The notes beneath the pieces were generated by a model. It searched no databases. It was not told the origin of the DNA and saw only the letters and a list, made by a program, of their open reading frames with translations. Positions 27,968-36,847 of a DNA stretch of 64,000 nt are shown piece after piece. Location of the stretch: assembly GCF_016735615.1 (NCBI RefSeq), contig NZ_JAERSF010000001.1:558001-622000 (forward strand), in the 5' to 3' direction. The position numbers and the translations under genes are program-made. How positions within the stretch are numbered: position 1 is the stretch's first letter; each line of letters opens with the position of its first letter. This DNA is from Flavobacterium tagetis. GTDB lineage: Bacteria > Bacteroidota > Bacteroidia > Flavobacteriales > Flavobacteriaceae.

Positions 27968-28028
27968 ATGCCAGCAAATGAGGCCGAATATTAGTTATGA
28001 TTCGGTTTGGCTTCATTTTGCTGGTATT
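27968..28028. repeat. Imperfect hairpin downstream of metE
   Basis: ATGCCAGCAAA (27968-27978) pairs with TTTTGCTGGTAT (28017-28028) with a G-U or bulge, enclosing further complementarity (GGCCGAAT against ATTCGG). It probably ends the metE transcript, with a T-rich stretch after it. Confidence 0.5.
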
Positions 28029-28070
28029 TATTTTTTTAGGAGCAGATAAATCTTCGCATTCAAAATAACG

Positions 28071-28146
28071 TTCGGTCCCGCTATCCACTATATCTTTTGT
28101 GTTGAACCCCAACACAAAAGGATATCGTTCCTATCGGGGCTAAGCC
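28071..28146 (-). repeat. GC-rich structured intergenic element, copy 1
   Basis: Read on the minus strand it runs TTAGCCCCGATAGGAACG, then ATATCCTTTT, a variable inner hairpin (GTGTTG...CAACAC), then AAAAGATATAGTGG and AGCGGGA. The second copy near 42601-42682 has the same order of blocks with a different inner hairpin, so this is a dispersed structured element and not a gene. Confidence 0.65.
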
Positions 28147-28180
28147 ACAAATTTTAGTTTTCAGAAGAACTTTTACAAAC

Positions 28181-28207
28181 AAAAAAGCGCTCCGATTGGA
28201 GCGCTTT
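28181..28207 (-). terminator. Terminator of the first OMP paralogue
   Basis: AAAGCGCTCC / GGAGCGCTTT with an AATC loop, followed on the minus strand by TTT. Its stem is the same as that of the terminator at 28946-28974. Confidence 0.85.
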
Positions 28208-28230
28208 CCTATTTTCATAAAGATCTAAAA

Positions 28231-28806
28231 CTAGAAGTTTTTAGAAATTCCGATATTTACTGTTTTTCCAAAATTGACGAAAAATTTGCTATAATCATCA
28301 TCATTGTAACTTAACGTTTGATATCCTAATCCACCAATACTAAAGTTTAAACCAAAACCTTTTTTCATATTAATAAAAAGCGCTGGAGTTATACCTGTAT
28401 AAAAACCATCAGCTTTATTATCTGACACAAGCGATCCATTTTCGTAATTTTTGATTTTTTGATTTTGAAATCCTGCCCCTAAATCAGCAAAAACTGAAAA
28501 AGTTTCGTTTAATGGCATTGTATAACGTACAAAAGCTCCTGTTTTAAAATTATTAGCTTTACCTTCATCTTCTCCAAGAGTGCTTTTTGAAGAAACTACC
28601 GAAAATTCGACTCCAGCTGTCCAGTTATCATGAAATTGATATCCGATCTTTGGAGAAAACTCAAAAGCATTATTTTTTGATAATGCAATTTCTCTGTCGA
28701 TTTTTTCAGAAGTATAACCAATATTACCTCCAACCAAAATTGTTCCCTTTTGGGCATTTGCAAAACTAATCATAGCCAATGCAAGAATAAGTAGCATTTT
28801 TTTCAT
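28231..28806 (-). CDS. Outer-membrane beta-barrel protein, tandem paralogue 1
   Basis: The 191-residue protein has a signal peptide (LLILALAMISFANAQ) followed at once by the strand GTILVGGNIGYTSEK. The eight or so amphipathic strands and the terminal Phe (NIGISKNF) suggest a small OmpX/OmpA-like barrel. It is the tandem copy of the next gene: the mature N-terminus and the stretches GFGLNFSIGGLGY and INMKKGF are identical. The substrate or role is unknown. Confidence 0.82.
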   Translation of the reverse strand: MKKMLLILALAMISFANAQKGTILVGGNIGYTSEKIDREIALSKNNAFEFSPKIGYQFHDNWTAGVEFSVVSSKSTLGEDEGKANNFKTGAFVRYTMPLNETFSVFADLGAGFQNQKIKNYENGSLVSDNKADGFYTGITPALFINMKKGFGLNFSIGGLGYQTLSYNDDDYSKFFVNFGKTVNIGISKNF

Positions 28807-28945
28807 AAGTGATATTTATTAAGATTTCACATACAACAAACAATTAAAATACCAATATAGAAACCTAATTATTTCCTTAACGATTAATTAAAAACAACTC
28901 ATTTTAAATAGGTTAAAAATTAAAATAACAATAAGAAAAGGTTAT

Positions 28946-28974
28946 AAAAAAAGCGCTCCTAATTGGAGCGCTTT
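28946..28974 (-). terminator. Terminator of the second OMP paralogue
   Basis: AAAGCGCTCC / GGAGCGCTTTTTTT with an AATT loop. The stem is identical to the terminator of the neighbouring paralogue, so the terminator was copied with the gene. Confidence 0.88.
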
Positions 28975-29000
28975 CTGAAATTGAATATAAAAACTAAAGA

Positions 29001-29585
29001 TTAGAAGTTTTTAGAGATTCCAATGTTAAATGTTTGACCAAAGTTGAAGTAGAATTTACTGTAATCAGCTCCATTGTTGTCAAAGCTTAATGTTTCGTAT
29101 CCTAAACCACCAATGCTGAAGTTAAGACCAAAACCTTTTTTCATGTTGATGAAAAGAGCTGGAGTTACTCCAACATACATACCGTCTGCTTTGTATTTTG
29201 AGAAAGCATTTCCAGGACCGTATACTTTGTCTTTTTGAGTTTGGAAACCTGCACCCATATCAGCAAAAACTGCAAAAGTTTGGCTTAATGGCACAGAATA
29301 ACGAACAAATGCTCCTAATTTGAAGTTGTTGTTTTTTTCTTCGATTCCAGCAGTTGTTTCGTTGTTAGATGAACTTACTGCAAATTCTCCTCCTACTGTC
29401 CAGTTGTCGTTAAATTGGTAACCTACTTTTGGAGAAAAAGTAAATGTACTTGTTTTGTCTTCGCTAAATCTGTATTCTGATTTTTCAGAAGTGTAACCGA
29501 TGTTTCCACCAACTAAGATTGTACCTTTTTGTGCGTTTGCAAAACTGCAGATAGCTAAAGCAGCCATCACTAGAATTTTTTTCAT
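29001..29585 (-). CDS. Outer-membrane beta-barrel protein, tandem paralogue 2
   Basis: The 194-residue exported barrel protein has a signal peptide ending FANAQ and the same first strand (GTILVGGNIGYTSEK) as its neighbour. The C-terminus NIGISKNF is shared. Differences cluster in predicted loops (for example around residues 75-85 and 125-135), as expected when surface loops diverge after duplication. It has its own terminator and is divergent from gldA. Confidence 0.82.
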   Translation of the reverse strand: MKKILVMAALAICSFANAQKGTILVGGNIGYTSEKSEYRFSEDKTSTFTFSPKVGYQFNDNWTVGGEFAVSSSNNETTAGIEEKNNNFKLGAFVRYSVPLSQTFAVFADMGAGFQTQKDKVYGPGNAFSKYKADGMYVGVTPALFINMKKGFGLNFSIGGLGYETLSFDNNGADYSKFYFNFGQTFNIGISKNF

Positions 29586-29709
29586 GATTTGGGTTTTATT
29601 TTAATTTTAGCATTCCCTTAACAATAACGATGCCGTGAATACTGGGCTGTTCATTTTTTTTATAATTACTTTAAGAGATAAATTTTTAGCAATCGAAACT
29701 ATTTCTAGT

Positions 29710-29717
29710 TACTTTTG
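29710..29717 (+). promoter_or_regulatory. -7 element of the gldA promoter
   Basis: TACTTTTG fits TAnnTTTG and lies 16 bases before the gldA ATG. No clear -33 element is seen. Confidence 0.45.
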
Positions 29718-29733
29718 TAACAAATAAAAAGTC

Positions 29734-30630
29734 ATGTCGATAGAAGTAAACAGTATATCAAAAAGTTACGGAGAGCAAAAAGCTTTAAATGAAATTTCTT
29801 TTAAAATTGAGAAAGGAGAAATCGTAGGATTTCTTGGTCCAAACGGAGCTGGAAAATCTACTTTGATGAAAATTTTGACCACTTATTTACTTGCCGATAG
29901 TGGCTCAGCCCTTGTAAATGGTCACGATGTCATGACAAACGCAAAAGAGGTACAACGCTCGATCGGGTACTTACCAGAACATAATCCGTTATATTTAGAT
30001 TTGTATGTTCGTGAGTATTTGGCTTTTAATGCCGATGTTTACAATGTGCCAAAATCAAGAATTGAAGAGGTAATTCAACTGACAGGACTGACACCAGAAA
30101 GCCATAAAAAGATCGGTCAGCTTTCAAAAGGATACCGCCAACGCGTTGGATTGGCAAATGCTTTGCTTCATGATCCAGAGGTTTTAATTTTAGACGAACC
30201 AACTACTGGACTGGATCCGAATCAGTTAATGGAAATTCGTAATGTGATTAAAAATGCAGGAAAAAATAAAACAGTTTTTTTATCCACACACATTATGCAA
30301 GAAGTCGAAGCAATCTGCGATCGTGTCATAATTATTGACAAAGGTCAAATTGTTGCAGACAATAAATTAGACCATTTGGTTACCACCGATAAAGAACAAG
30401 TTATTGAAGTTGAGTTTGATTACAAAGTTGAAGAACAGCTTTTGGCTAGACTAGAAAATATTGCTTCGTACGTAAATACTCATGACATGACATGGGAGCT
30501 TACTTTTGTTACCGATAAAGATATGCGTCCTGCAATTTTTGACTTCGCCAACGAAAATGGATTAAAAACTTTACAATTGAATCAGAAAAATAAAAATCTC
30601 GAAGCTGTTTTTAGAGAAATCACGAAATAA
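29734..30630 (+). CDS. gldA: Gliding motility ABC transporter ATPase GldA
   Basis: GldA is the ATP-binding subunit of the GldAFG transporter needed for gliding in F. johnsoniae. The 298-residue protein has Walker A (GPNGAGKST), the signature LSKGYRQRVGLANALL (an atypical signature in place of LSGGQ), Walker B (VLILDEPTTGLDPNQ) and the switch His (STHIMQE). A C-terminal domain of about 80 residues follows. From memory the sequence is very close to F. johnsoniae GldA. gldF and gldG are not adjacent, as in that species. Confidence 0.92.
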   Translation: MSIEVNSISKSYGEQKALNEISFKIEKGEIVGFLGPNGAGKSTLMKILTTYLLADSGSALVNGHDVMTNAKEVQRSIGYLPEHNPLYLDLYVREYLAFNADVYNVPKSRIEEVIQLTGLTPESHKKIGQLSKGYRQRVGLANALLHDPEVLILDEPTTGLDPNQLMEIRNVIKNAGKNKTVFLSTHIMQEVEAICDRVIIIDKGQIVADNKLDHLVTTDKEQVIEVEFDYKVEEQLLARLENIASYVNTHDMTWELTFVTDKDMRPAIFDFANENGLKTLQLNQKNKNLEAVFREITK

Positions 30631-30648
30631 GTTCTTCAGTTTTTCCAT

Positions 30649-30687
30649 AAAAAAGCGGTTTGTTTTATATAAAACAGACCGCTTTTT
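30649..30687 (+). terminator. Terminator after gldA
   Basis: AAAAAAGCGGTTTGTTTT pairs with AAAACAGACCGCTTTTTT around ATAT and ends in a T-run. Confidence 0.9.
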
Positions 30688-30785
30688 TATTTCGCATCAT
30701 AGTCCTTTTCTCTACAAACCAGCAAATTAAGGCTTTTTTGTAAAAAATAATTACTATTTTTATTTAGACTTGTTATAAATAGTAT

Positions 30786-30793
30786 TATATTTG
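30786..30793 (+). promoter_or_regulatory. -7 element upstream of the receptor gene
   Basis: TATATTTG matches TAnnTTTG exactly. It would start a transcript near 30800 carrying the short ORF at 30820 and the receptor at 31000. No -33 element is visible at the usual spacing. The rest of the 369-base gap between gldA and the receptor shows nothing else I can name. Confidence 0.4.
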
Positions 30794-30819
30794 GCAAATC
30801 AAATTTTAAATGCCACGGT

Positions 30820-30930
30820 ATGTTACGTATACTCCTAACCCTCAAAAAACTTATTTCTGCTGTTTCAAATAAAGCAATGCATTATCAAAAAAAGTTTTTA
30901 GAACAATTAGAACAAATTGCACTGCAATAA
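30820..30930 (+). CDS. Possible 36-residue small protein or leader
   Basis: An ATG 27 bases after a good -7 element opens a 36-codon frame (MLRILLTLKKLISAVSNK...LEQLEQIALQ) that could form an amphipathic helix. It has no recognised relatives. It may be chance, or an upstream ORF of the receptor gene 69 bases downstream. Confidence 0.25.
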   Translation: MLRILLTLKKLISAVSNKAMHYQKKFLEQLEQIALQ

Positions 30931-30999
30931 ATTCTGATTTTAAAAATTATAAAGATTATGTTCTAAATCTCGGTTTAGAATCTGCCAAATTGAAACAAC

Positions 31000-33120
31000 A
31001 TGAAAAAAATTATAACCTCTCTTATGCTTGCTTTTTCGGTATATGATGGATATTCTCAAACAGAAAAAGAAACCGATAGTATTGTTGAAACCACTATAAA
31101 TGCTTTAGATGAAATCGTGATTGCTAGAAAAAAAGTACTATATACTCAAAAATCTGATCGTCTTGTTTTTAATGTAGAAAACAGCATCGTATCTGAAGGC
31201 GGGACCGCGCTTGACGTATTATCACGTGCGCCAGGCGTTGTTGTGTCTCAGGACGGCGATTTGTCTATTCGTGGACAGCAGGGCGTTGCGGTAATGATAA
31301 ACGGTAAATTGACGCAACTTTCGCAAAAAGAATTGGCAAATTATTTAAAAGCAACAACCTCATCCAACATCAAACAAATTGAAGTAATCACAAATCCTTC
31401 TTCTAAATACGATGCAGCAGGAAAAGCCGGTATTATCAATATTATCCTCAAAAAACCAAATGCTTCTGGCTTAAAAGGAACTGCTTTTGCCAGTTATGGA
31501 AGAGGCAGAAAAAACAGAACCAATTCTGGCTTCAATTTAAATTATAACAAAGATAAATGGGGCGTTTTCGGAAATTATAGTTATACTTTCCGTGGTGAAG
31601 AAGAACATAAAAAGTTCAATCAGATTCAGTATACAGACTTTACTCGCAAAGAAATTGCTTCTACAAATCATCAAACCTCTATTACAGATGAGCCTTTAAC
31701 TTCTAATAATTTTAAAATCGGAACTCAATACGAAGTGTCTCCTAAAACGAATTTAGAGTTTTATGTAGATGCAAAAATCGGACGTTATGAAAACATGGCC
31801 GATGGAACAAATACAGTTTTTAATACTTCAAATCAGCCTATTTTTGATGCTTTAACTTACAATGACAGTAAAGAAAAATGGTTTGATTATACGTATGCTT
31901 TTTCTGGAGTACATAAGTTTAATACAGAAGGCAAAAACATGTCTTTTGATTTTGAATACGAAACTTCTAAATTTAGATCTAATCAATTTCAGAGTGCAGA
32001 TAATACCGCAAACGCAACCATTGTAAATGATCGTCGCGGATATATTCCTTCTCAATTAAAAGTTTTTACAGGAAAAGTCGATTTTGTTAATCCATTAAAA
32101 GAAAAACAATCTATTGAATGGGGCTTTAAAACAAGCATTAAAAACAATGATAATCCATCTGTTTATGAATATTACGAAAATAACGAATGGAAAATTGATT
32201 TTAATTCAACGAACCATTTTGAATATAACGAACAGATTTATGCTGCTTACGCGAATTATAAATATCAGCTAGAAAAATTAAACATTCAGGCTGGTTTAAG
32301 AACTGAATATACTGCAATAAATATTGATCAGAAAACGCTCAGCGAACAGCATAAAGATGATTATTTAAAATGGTTTCCGAGCCTTTCCTTAAAGTATGAA
32401 TTTACCAATAACCATTCTGCTCATGCTTCTTACAGCAAACGAATTAATAGACCTAGTCAGTTTGATTTGAATCCGTTTCGTTTTTATGATGATTCATTTA
32501 ATTATTCGCAAGGAAATCCAAACTTAATTCCTGAGATTACAAATGCTATGGAAATTGGCTACGCCTGGAAAAGTAATTTTATGGCTTCTGTTTATTTCAA
32601 CAGTACCAAAGATGTTTTCACGGAAGTGTACAATTATAATCCTGACACGAATACAACCGTGACAACTCAAATAAATGTTGACAAATCATACAATTACGGA
32701 ATTAACATTACCAATACCGCTGAGCTAAACAAATGGTGGTCTGTAAATACTTTATTTAATGTTTTTGAAAATAAATTTATGGCAGATATTTTAAACAGCA
32801 ATACGATCGATCCGATTATGACTTTGAATGTTAGTGTGCAAAATTCATTTGCTATAACTGAAACCTTAAAAGCAGAAGGAAATGCTCAATATCAGTCAAA
32901 ATCCAATCTTGGAATTTACCAGAGAGATGGTTTCTTTGATTTCAGCATTGGGATTTCAAAACAAGTTTTAGCTAAAAAAGGAAACATTAAACTCAATTTT
33001 ACTGATGTTTTCAACACCAACAATTTTACTATTAAATCTGCAGTTGCACAAACTACTATTGATAAAAGATATGAGTTAGACAATCGTATTGCGACAATTG
33101 CATTTACATACCGTATATAA
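31000..33120 (+). CDS. TonB-dependent-receptor-type outer-membrane protein
   Basis: The 706-residue outer-membrane protein has a signal peptide (ITSLMLAFSVYDGYSQ), a plug domain (DVLSRAPGVVVSQDGDLSIR, then IKQIEVITNPSSKYDA and GIINIILKK) and a long C-terminal barrel of the OMP_b-brl_3 type ending TIAFTYRI. Most Bacteroidota members of this group carry an N-terminal carboxypeptidase-regulatory-like domain. Here that domain is missing and the plug starts soon after the signal. There is no SusD partner. The substrate is unknown. Confidence 0.88.
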   Translation: MKKIITSLMLAFSVYDGYSQTEKETDSIVETTINALDEIVIARKKVLYTQKSDRLVFNVENSIVSEGGTALDVLSRAPGVVVSQDGDLSIRGQQGVAVMINGKLTQLSQKELANYLKATTSSNIKQIEVITNPSSKYDAAGKAGIINIILKKPNASGLKGTAFASYGRGRKNRTNSGFNLNYNKDKWGVFGNYSYTFRGEEEHKKFNQIQYTDFTRKEIASTNHQTSITDEPLTSNNFKIGTQYEVSPKTNLEFYVDAKIGRYENMADGTNTVFNTSNQPIFDALTYNDSKEKWFDYTYAFSGVHKFNTEGKNMSFDFEYETSKFRSNQFQSADNTANATIVNDRRGYIPSQLKVFTGKVDFVNPLKEKQSIEWGFKTSIKNNDNPSVYEYYENNEWKIDFNSTNHFEYNEQIYAAYANYKYQLEKLNIQAGLRTEYTAINIDQKTLSEQHKDDYLKWFPSLSLKYEFTNNHSAHASYSKRINRPSQFDLNPFRFYDDSFNYSQGNPNLIPEITNAMEIGYAWKSNFMASVYFNSTKDVFTEVYNYNPDTNTTVTTQINVDKSYNYGINITNTAELNKWWSVNTLFNVFENKFMADILNSNTIDPIMTLNVSVQNSFAITETLKAEGNAQYQSKSNLGIYQRDGFFDFSIGISKQVLAKKGNIKLNFTDVFNTNNFTIKSAVAQTTIDKRYELDNRIATIAFTYRI

Positions 33121-33170
33121 AAGTTTCGTTCTTTAAATACCTTGTTTTTTGTTTTTTTTTTGTGTTAGTC

Positions 33171-33209
33171 AAGAGCCTGTTCCTTCAAACGGGCTCTTCT
33201 ACTTTTTTT
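33171..33209 (+). terminator. Terminator after the receptor gene
   Basis: AAGAGCC (33171-33177) pairs with GGGCTCTT (33191-33198), followed by a T-run. It lies between convergent genes. Confidence 0.75.
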
Positions 33210-33213
33210 AAGT

Positions 33214-34614
33214 TTATAATTCTGAAAGCACTTCTCGCATTTCCTCAATTACAAGTTTGACATCATCTTCTCTAGTTCTCCAATTCACAAAAGAAGCTCT
33301 AATTCCTTTTTTACCTTGATAAACCGTTGGTGTCATAAATACTTTTCCAGTATCATTCAAAGCAGATAAAAACTCATTCACCTTTTCCTGATTTTGCTCA
33401 CCTTTCAGCGTAAAGCAAACATTATTTAAACGAATTGGTGCCAACAACTCAAAATCATTTTCTATTAATGCATTTCCAAAATGCAAAGCCAGTGCTGTGC
33501 TATTTTCAATAATATCTCTAAAACCTTCTTTTCCATATGCTTTAAGCGAAAACCAAGCAGGCAGAGCACGCAAACGACGAGAATTTTCAGGAAGTACATT
33601 CAAATAATTAAAATTTTCTAGAGGATTACCTAAATAAGGAGCATTAGAATTCTGAAACGTCTCAATCTGGAGATTTATATGCTCTTTTTTAATTAAAACA
33701 AAAGCGCTCTCATAAGGTACATTCAGCCATTTATGACAGTCAATGGTAATACTTTCTGCACCTTCCCAGCCTTTTACAAATTGTTTGTATTTCTCTGAAA
33801 CCGCAGCAAATCCGCCAAATGCGGCATCAATGTGCCACCAGAAATTATATTTTTCTTTTAATGCCTCAATCGCTTCAAAATCATCAAAATCGGCAGTATT
33901 GACCGTTCCTGCACTTGAAATCAGAATAAAAGGTTTTCCATTTAATGTTTTGATTTTTTCTTCTAAATCGGCAATATCCAAAGCTTCACGATTTCCTTCA
34001 ATTGTTTTTACAACCGTGTAATTCTGACTTCCAATTCCTAAAAGTGACAAACATTTTACAGAAGAAGAATGCGGTGTTGCTGTTAAGATATTAATTGGTT
34101 CTGAAATTCCGTTTTTAGCAAAATCTTTTCCAAACTGTTTACCAAACCATTGTCTGGCAACACCAAGCGCAGTAAAGTTTGACATCGTAGCACCTGTAAC
34201 AAATCCGCCTAAAAATGAATCTGGGAGTTCTAACAGTTGCAATAACAAATTAATGGTTTCAAATTCTATTAATGCCGATACTCCACCTTGTGCTTTTACA
34301 GCCTGAGTATTTTGATCATACACAGAAGCCAGCCAATCGCCCACAATAGATGCTGGTGTTGAGCCTCCTGTAACAAATCCCCAGTATCTTGGTCCCGGAG
34401 AAGAAACCATCAAAGGAGCCAGTCTCTCATTAAATTCCTTTAAAGCTTCGATAGATCCTAAACCTAATTCATTTAAAACGGTTTTAGGATCAATTGAATA
34501 GCTATTGGACGTTGGAACGTTATCAATATTATTCAAAAAATCAACGCCTTGCTGTTTTGTTTTTTCTAAGATATTCTCAAAATTATTGAGATCGTGCTGC
34601 AGTATTGAATTCAT
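33214..34614 (-). CDS. PLP-dependent group II amino acid decarboxylase family protein
   Basis: The 466-residue fold-type I PLP enzyme is of the aromatic/glutamate decarboxylase group. It shows GGFVTGATMSNFTAL (phosphate cradle), HIDAAFGGFAAVS (PLP-binding Asp) and the Schiff-base Lys in ITIDCHKWLNVPYES. A C-terminal small domain ends in the usual LVIEEMREVL. The substrate cannot be read from sequence; aromatic amino acids, glutamate or aspartate are possible. A dicarboxylate/amino acid symporter gene 80 bases upstream on the same strand suggests an uptake-and-decarboxylate pair. Confidence 0.8.
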   Translation of the reverse strand: MNSILQHDLNNFENILEKTKQQGVDFLNNIDNVPTSNSYSIDPKTVLNELGLGSIEALKEFNERLAPLMVSSPGPRYWGFVTGGSTPASIVGDWLASVYDQNTQAVKAQGGVSALIEFETINLLLQLLELPDSFLGGFVTGATMSNFTALGVARQWFGKQFGKDFAKNGISEPINILTATPHSSSVKCLSLLGIGSQNYTVVKTIEGNREALDIADLEEKIKTLNGKPFILISSAGTVNTADFDDFEAIEALKEKYNFWWHIDAAFGGFAAVSEKYKQFVKGWEGAESITIDCHKWLNVPYESAFVLIKKEHINLQIETFQNSNAPYLGNPLENFNYLNVLPENSRRLRALPAWFSLKAYGKEGFRDIIENSTALALHFGNALIENDFELLAPIRLNNVCFTLKGEQNQEKVNEFLSALNDTGKVFMTPTVYQGKKGIRASFVNWRTREDDVKLVIEEMREVLSEL

Positions 34615-34694
34615 AAGTTTGTTGTATTGGTTATGTCGCGCAGATTGCGCGGATGAGAAAGATTAATAAAAAATTGTATTTTTTTAAAGAAGAG

Positions 34695-35918
34695 CTACCA
34701 CTTCGTCTTTTCAGAGAATCTCGAAACCATCATCGAACAGATTACATCTCCGTTGGCATTTAACAAAGTCGCAATTGGATCAACCAAAGTGCCAAGAATC
34801 ATTGCAACTGGCAATGCCTGCTCCATCGGAAAGCCATAAACTGTTATAGCGAGAATTTCTCCAATATAACCGCCGTTTGGAATTCCTCCCTCTACAATCG
34901 AGACGACTACCGTAATTCCGAGAGCCAAAAGAATCGTCATCGGATCTGAAAAATTTTTACCAAACATGGCAAACAAAAAAGTTATTTTTAAGATGGATGA
35001 CATACTCGACCCATCCTTATGCAAAGGCGCTCCAAGCGGAATTACCAAATTACGCACATGAGCCGGAATTCCCATTTTTTCTGCTGCTGCTAAATTGGCT
35101 GGAATAGTCGCAATACTGCTGCAGGTTCCAACCGCTGTTAAAGAAGGCATTATATTATTGCTCCAAAAAACCTTAAAAGCTCTTTTTCCGCCAGCAACAA
35201 GCGCATATAAACTAAAGAACACAAAGAAATAAAACACGCAAGCAGCATAATAAACTGCCATTGGTTTTGCATAAACTCCAAGTAATTGTGGTCCAAAAAC
35301 TCCAACTTGATAAGCAAAATAAGCTCCTAAACCAATTGGGGCAAATTTCATGATGATGTTTAAAAGCTGTTTCATCACCTCGTTTCCTGAATCTAGAAAA
35401 CTCTTGAAAGCATTTCCTTTTTCTCCTGATTGCAGTGTTGCAAAACCGACTAAAAAAGAAAAAATAATTAACGCCAGCATGCTTTTTCTGGACAATAATT
35501 CGAAAAAATCATTGGCTGTAAGCAGTTTTGCAATCTGATCTCCTGCTGATCCTGAGGCTACTTCTTCAAACGGAACTTTGGCAATTGCAATATCTTCATG
35601 AATTGGAAAAAGATAAACGGCAAAAATCATTACAATGGCCGAAATCAAAATGGTAGCTAGAAAAACAAGAACCATGATAACAAACAGTTTTCCTAGTTTT
35701 TCTGTCCGTTCCAAATTCGCAACCGAAGAGCCGATTGTGAAAAATATAAGCGGAATAATGGCTGTAAAAAGTAAATTCAGGAATATATCGCCGAGTGGTT
35801 TTATAATCAAAACATCTTCTCCAAACACCAATCCGAAAATACTTCCGATTATAATTCCGCCAAGAAGCCATAAAATACTGCTGTAACTCTGCAAAAAATT
35901 GATTTTCTTCACTTCCAT
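34695..35918 (-). CDS. Dicarboxylate/amino acid:cation symporter (DAACS/SLC1 family)
   Basis: The 407-residue inner-membrane transporter is of the GltP/GltPh type. It has several hydrophobic helices, the serine-rich reentrant loop (KDGSSMSSILKI) and a conserved C-terminal segment (MILGTLVDPIATLLNANGD) that holds the substrate and cation sites. It also has GGIPNGGYIGE in place of the usual second hairpin tip. Family members carry glutamate, aspartate, C4-dicarboxylates or serine/threonine with H+ or Na+. It is paired with the PLP decarboxylase downstream. Confidence 0.86.
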   Translation of the reverse strand: MEVKKINFLQSYSSILWLLGGIIIGSIFGLVFGEDVLIIKPLGDIFLNLLFTAIIPLIFFTIGSSVANLERTEKLGKLFVIMVLVFLATILISAIVMIFAVYLFPIHEDIAIAKVPFEEVASGSAGDQIAKLLTANDFFELLSRKSMLALIIFSFLVGFATLQSGEKGNAFKSFLDSGNEVMKQLLNIIMKFAPIGLGAYFAYQVGVFGPQLLGVYAKPMAVYYAACVFYFFVFFSLYALVAGGKRAFKVFWSNNIMPSLTAVGTCSSIATIPANLAAAEKMGIPAHVRNLVIPLGAPLHKDGSSMSSILKITFLFAMFGKNFSDPMTILLALGITVVVSIVEGGIPNGGYIGEILAITVYGFPMEQALPVAMILGTLVDPIATLLNANGDVICSMMVSRFSEKTKW

Positions 35919-35990
35919 AATGTAGAGAATTATAATTCAGAAGGGTTAATAATAAAGAATGAAAGTACTCAAAAAACTGTGGAAATTTTG

Positions 35991-36056
35991 TTTGCCACAG
36001 ATTAAAAAGATTGCAAAGGATTTTTAATCTTTTTAATCCGTATAATCTGTGGCAAA
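35991..36056. repeat. Inverted repeat between methyltransferase and symporter genes
   Basis: TTTGCCACAGATTA (35991-36004) and TAATCTGTGGCAAA (36043-36056) pair perfectly. Nested inside, ATTAAAAAGATT (36001-36012) pairs with AATCTTTTTAAT (36026-36037). It starts four bases past the methyltransferase stop, so it may act as its terminator. Confidence 0.75.
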
Positions 36057-36059
36057 AAA

Positions 36060-36713
36060 CTATTTTTCCAGAACAATAGTAGTAAAAGCTCTGTCAACCA
36101 ATTCGCCTGTTTTACTTTTTACTTTTTCGGTCTGTGTTTCTGTATAAACAATTTTAAAATCTGTTTTTTTGATTAACACCTGCGCTTTTTGAGTGCTGTA
36201 CAATTCAAATTCGAATTGAGTAAAAGGCAGAGTTTTCATGAAATCTTCTTCGGCAAATGTCAAACAGAAAGTACCGTTTGGCTTTAAAACTCTGTAGATT
36301 TCTGAAAGTAATTCTTCAGGCTTCTGCCAAAAATAAATCGTGTTTACAGTAAATATTTTATCGAATAATCCATCTTCAAACGGAATTGTATTTCCGTCAT
36401 AAAGCGAAAAGAAAGCCTGTTTTTGAGAAACAAAATTTCGATTGATCTGGCGCGCTTCCTGAAACATCAGTTCCGACATTTCCAGTCCGTAATATTTTAG
36501 CTTTTCAACTTGTTCAAACAGAAATTCAACATGTCCAGCGTTACCGTGACCTAATTCCAGAATTCTGTTTTCGTTTGAAATATTTAGATTCTGAATCGAA
36601 TGTTTGGTCATATTGATGTTCGTTTCGTTCATCATATTGGCCATTTCAATTCCTTTTTCTCCCGATGGACGTTTTAATTGAGAGGCTATGGCTTGTAGTT
36701 CTTCTTGTTTCAT
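36060..36713 (-). CDS. Class I SAM-dependent methyltransferase
   Basis: The 217-residue cytosolic methyltransferase has motif I ILELGHGNAGHVEFL (SAM-binding glycines), motif II near YYGLEMSELM and a post-motif FDKIFTVNTIYFW. LRPNGTFCLTF-like residues (VLKPNGTFCLTFAE) follow. The substrate is unknown. The start is ATG at 36713 (MKQEELQAIA); an in-frame TTG at 36734 would add seven residues. It lies between two inverted repeats and seems to be a single-gene unit. Confidence 0.8.
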   Translation of the reverse strand: MKQEELQAIASQLKRPSGEKGIEMANMMNETNINMTKHSIQNLNISNENRILELGHGNAGHVEFLFEQVEKLKYYGLEMSELMFQEARQINRNFVSQKQAFFSLYDGNTIPFEDGLFDKIFTVNTIYFWQKPEELLSEIYRVLKPNGTFCLTFAEEDFMKTLPFTQFEFELYSTQKAQVLIKKTDFKIVYTETQTEKVKSKTGELVDRAFTTIVLEK

Positions 36714-36764
36714 GGTACTAAAGTTAAATTCCAAAATTTAAATTCCAAATTCCAAACCCTCTTG

Positions 36765-36846
36765 GTCATTGTGAGGAACGAAGCAATCATACTAACAAAA
36801 GTACAAAAGATTAGCAACGTGAGATTGCTTCGTTCCTCGCAATGAC
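36765..36846. repeat. 24-bp inverted repeat of the GCAATGAC type
   Basis: The arms 36765-36788 and 36823-36846 (ending TTCGTTCCTCGCAATGAC) are complementary except at one position, with a 34-base loop. This word is, to my knowledge, a common dispersed element in Bacteroidota intergenic DNA. It abuts the metF stop codon. Confidence 0.75.
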
Positions 36847-36847
36847 A

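Noticed and set aside
35596..35871. His/Tyr/Arg-rich reading inside the symporter gene
   Set aside because: It is the shadow of the symporter in another frame of the same strand. The symporter has the clear family motifs.
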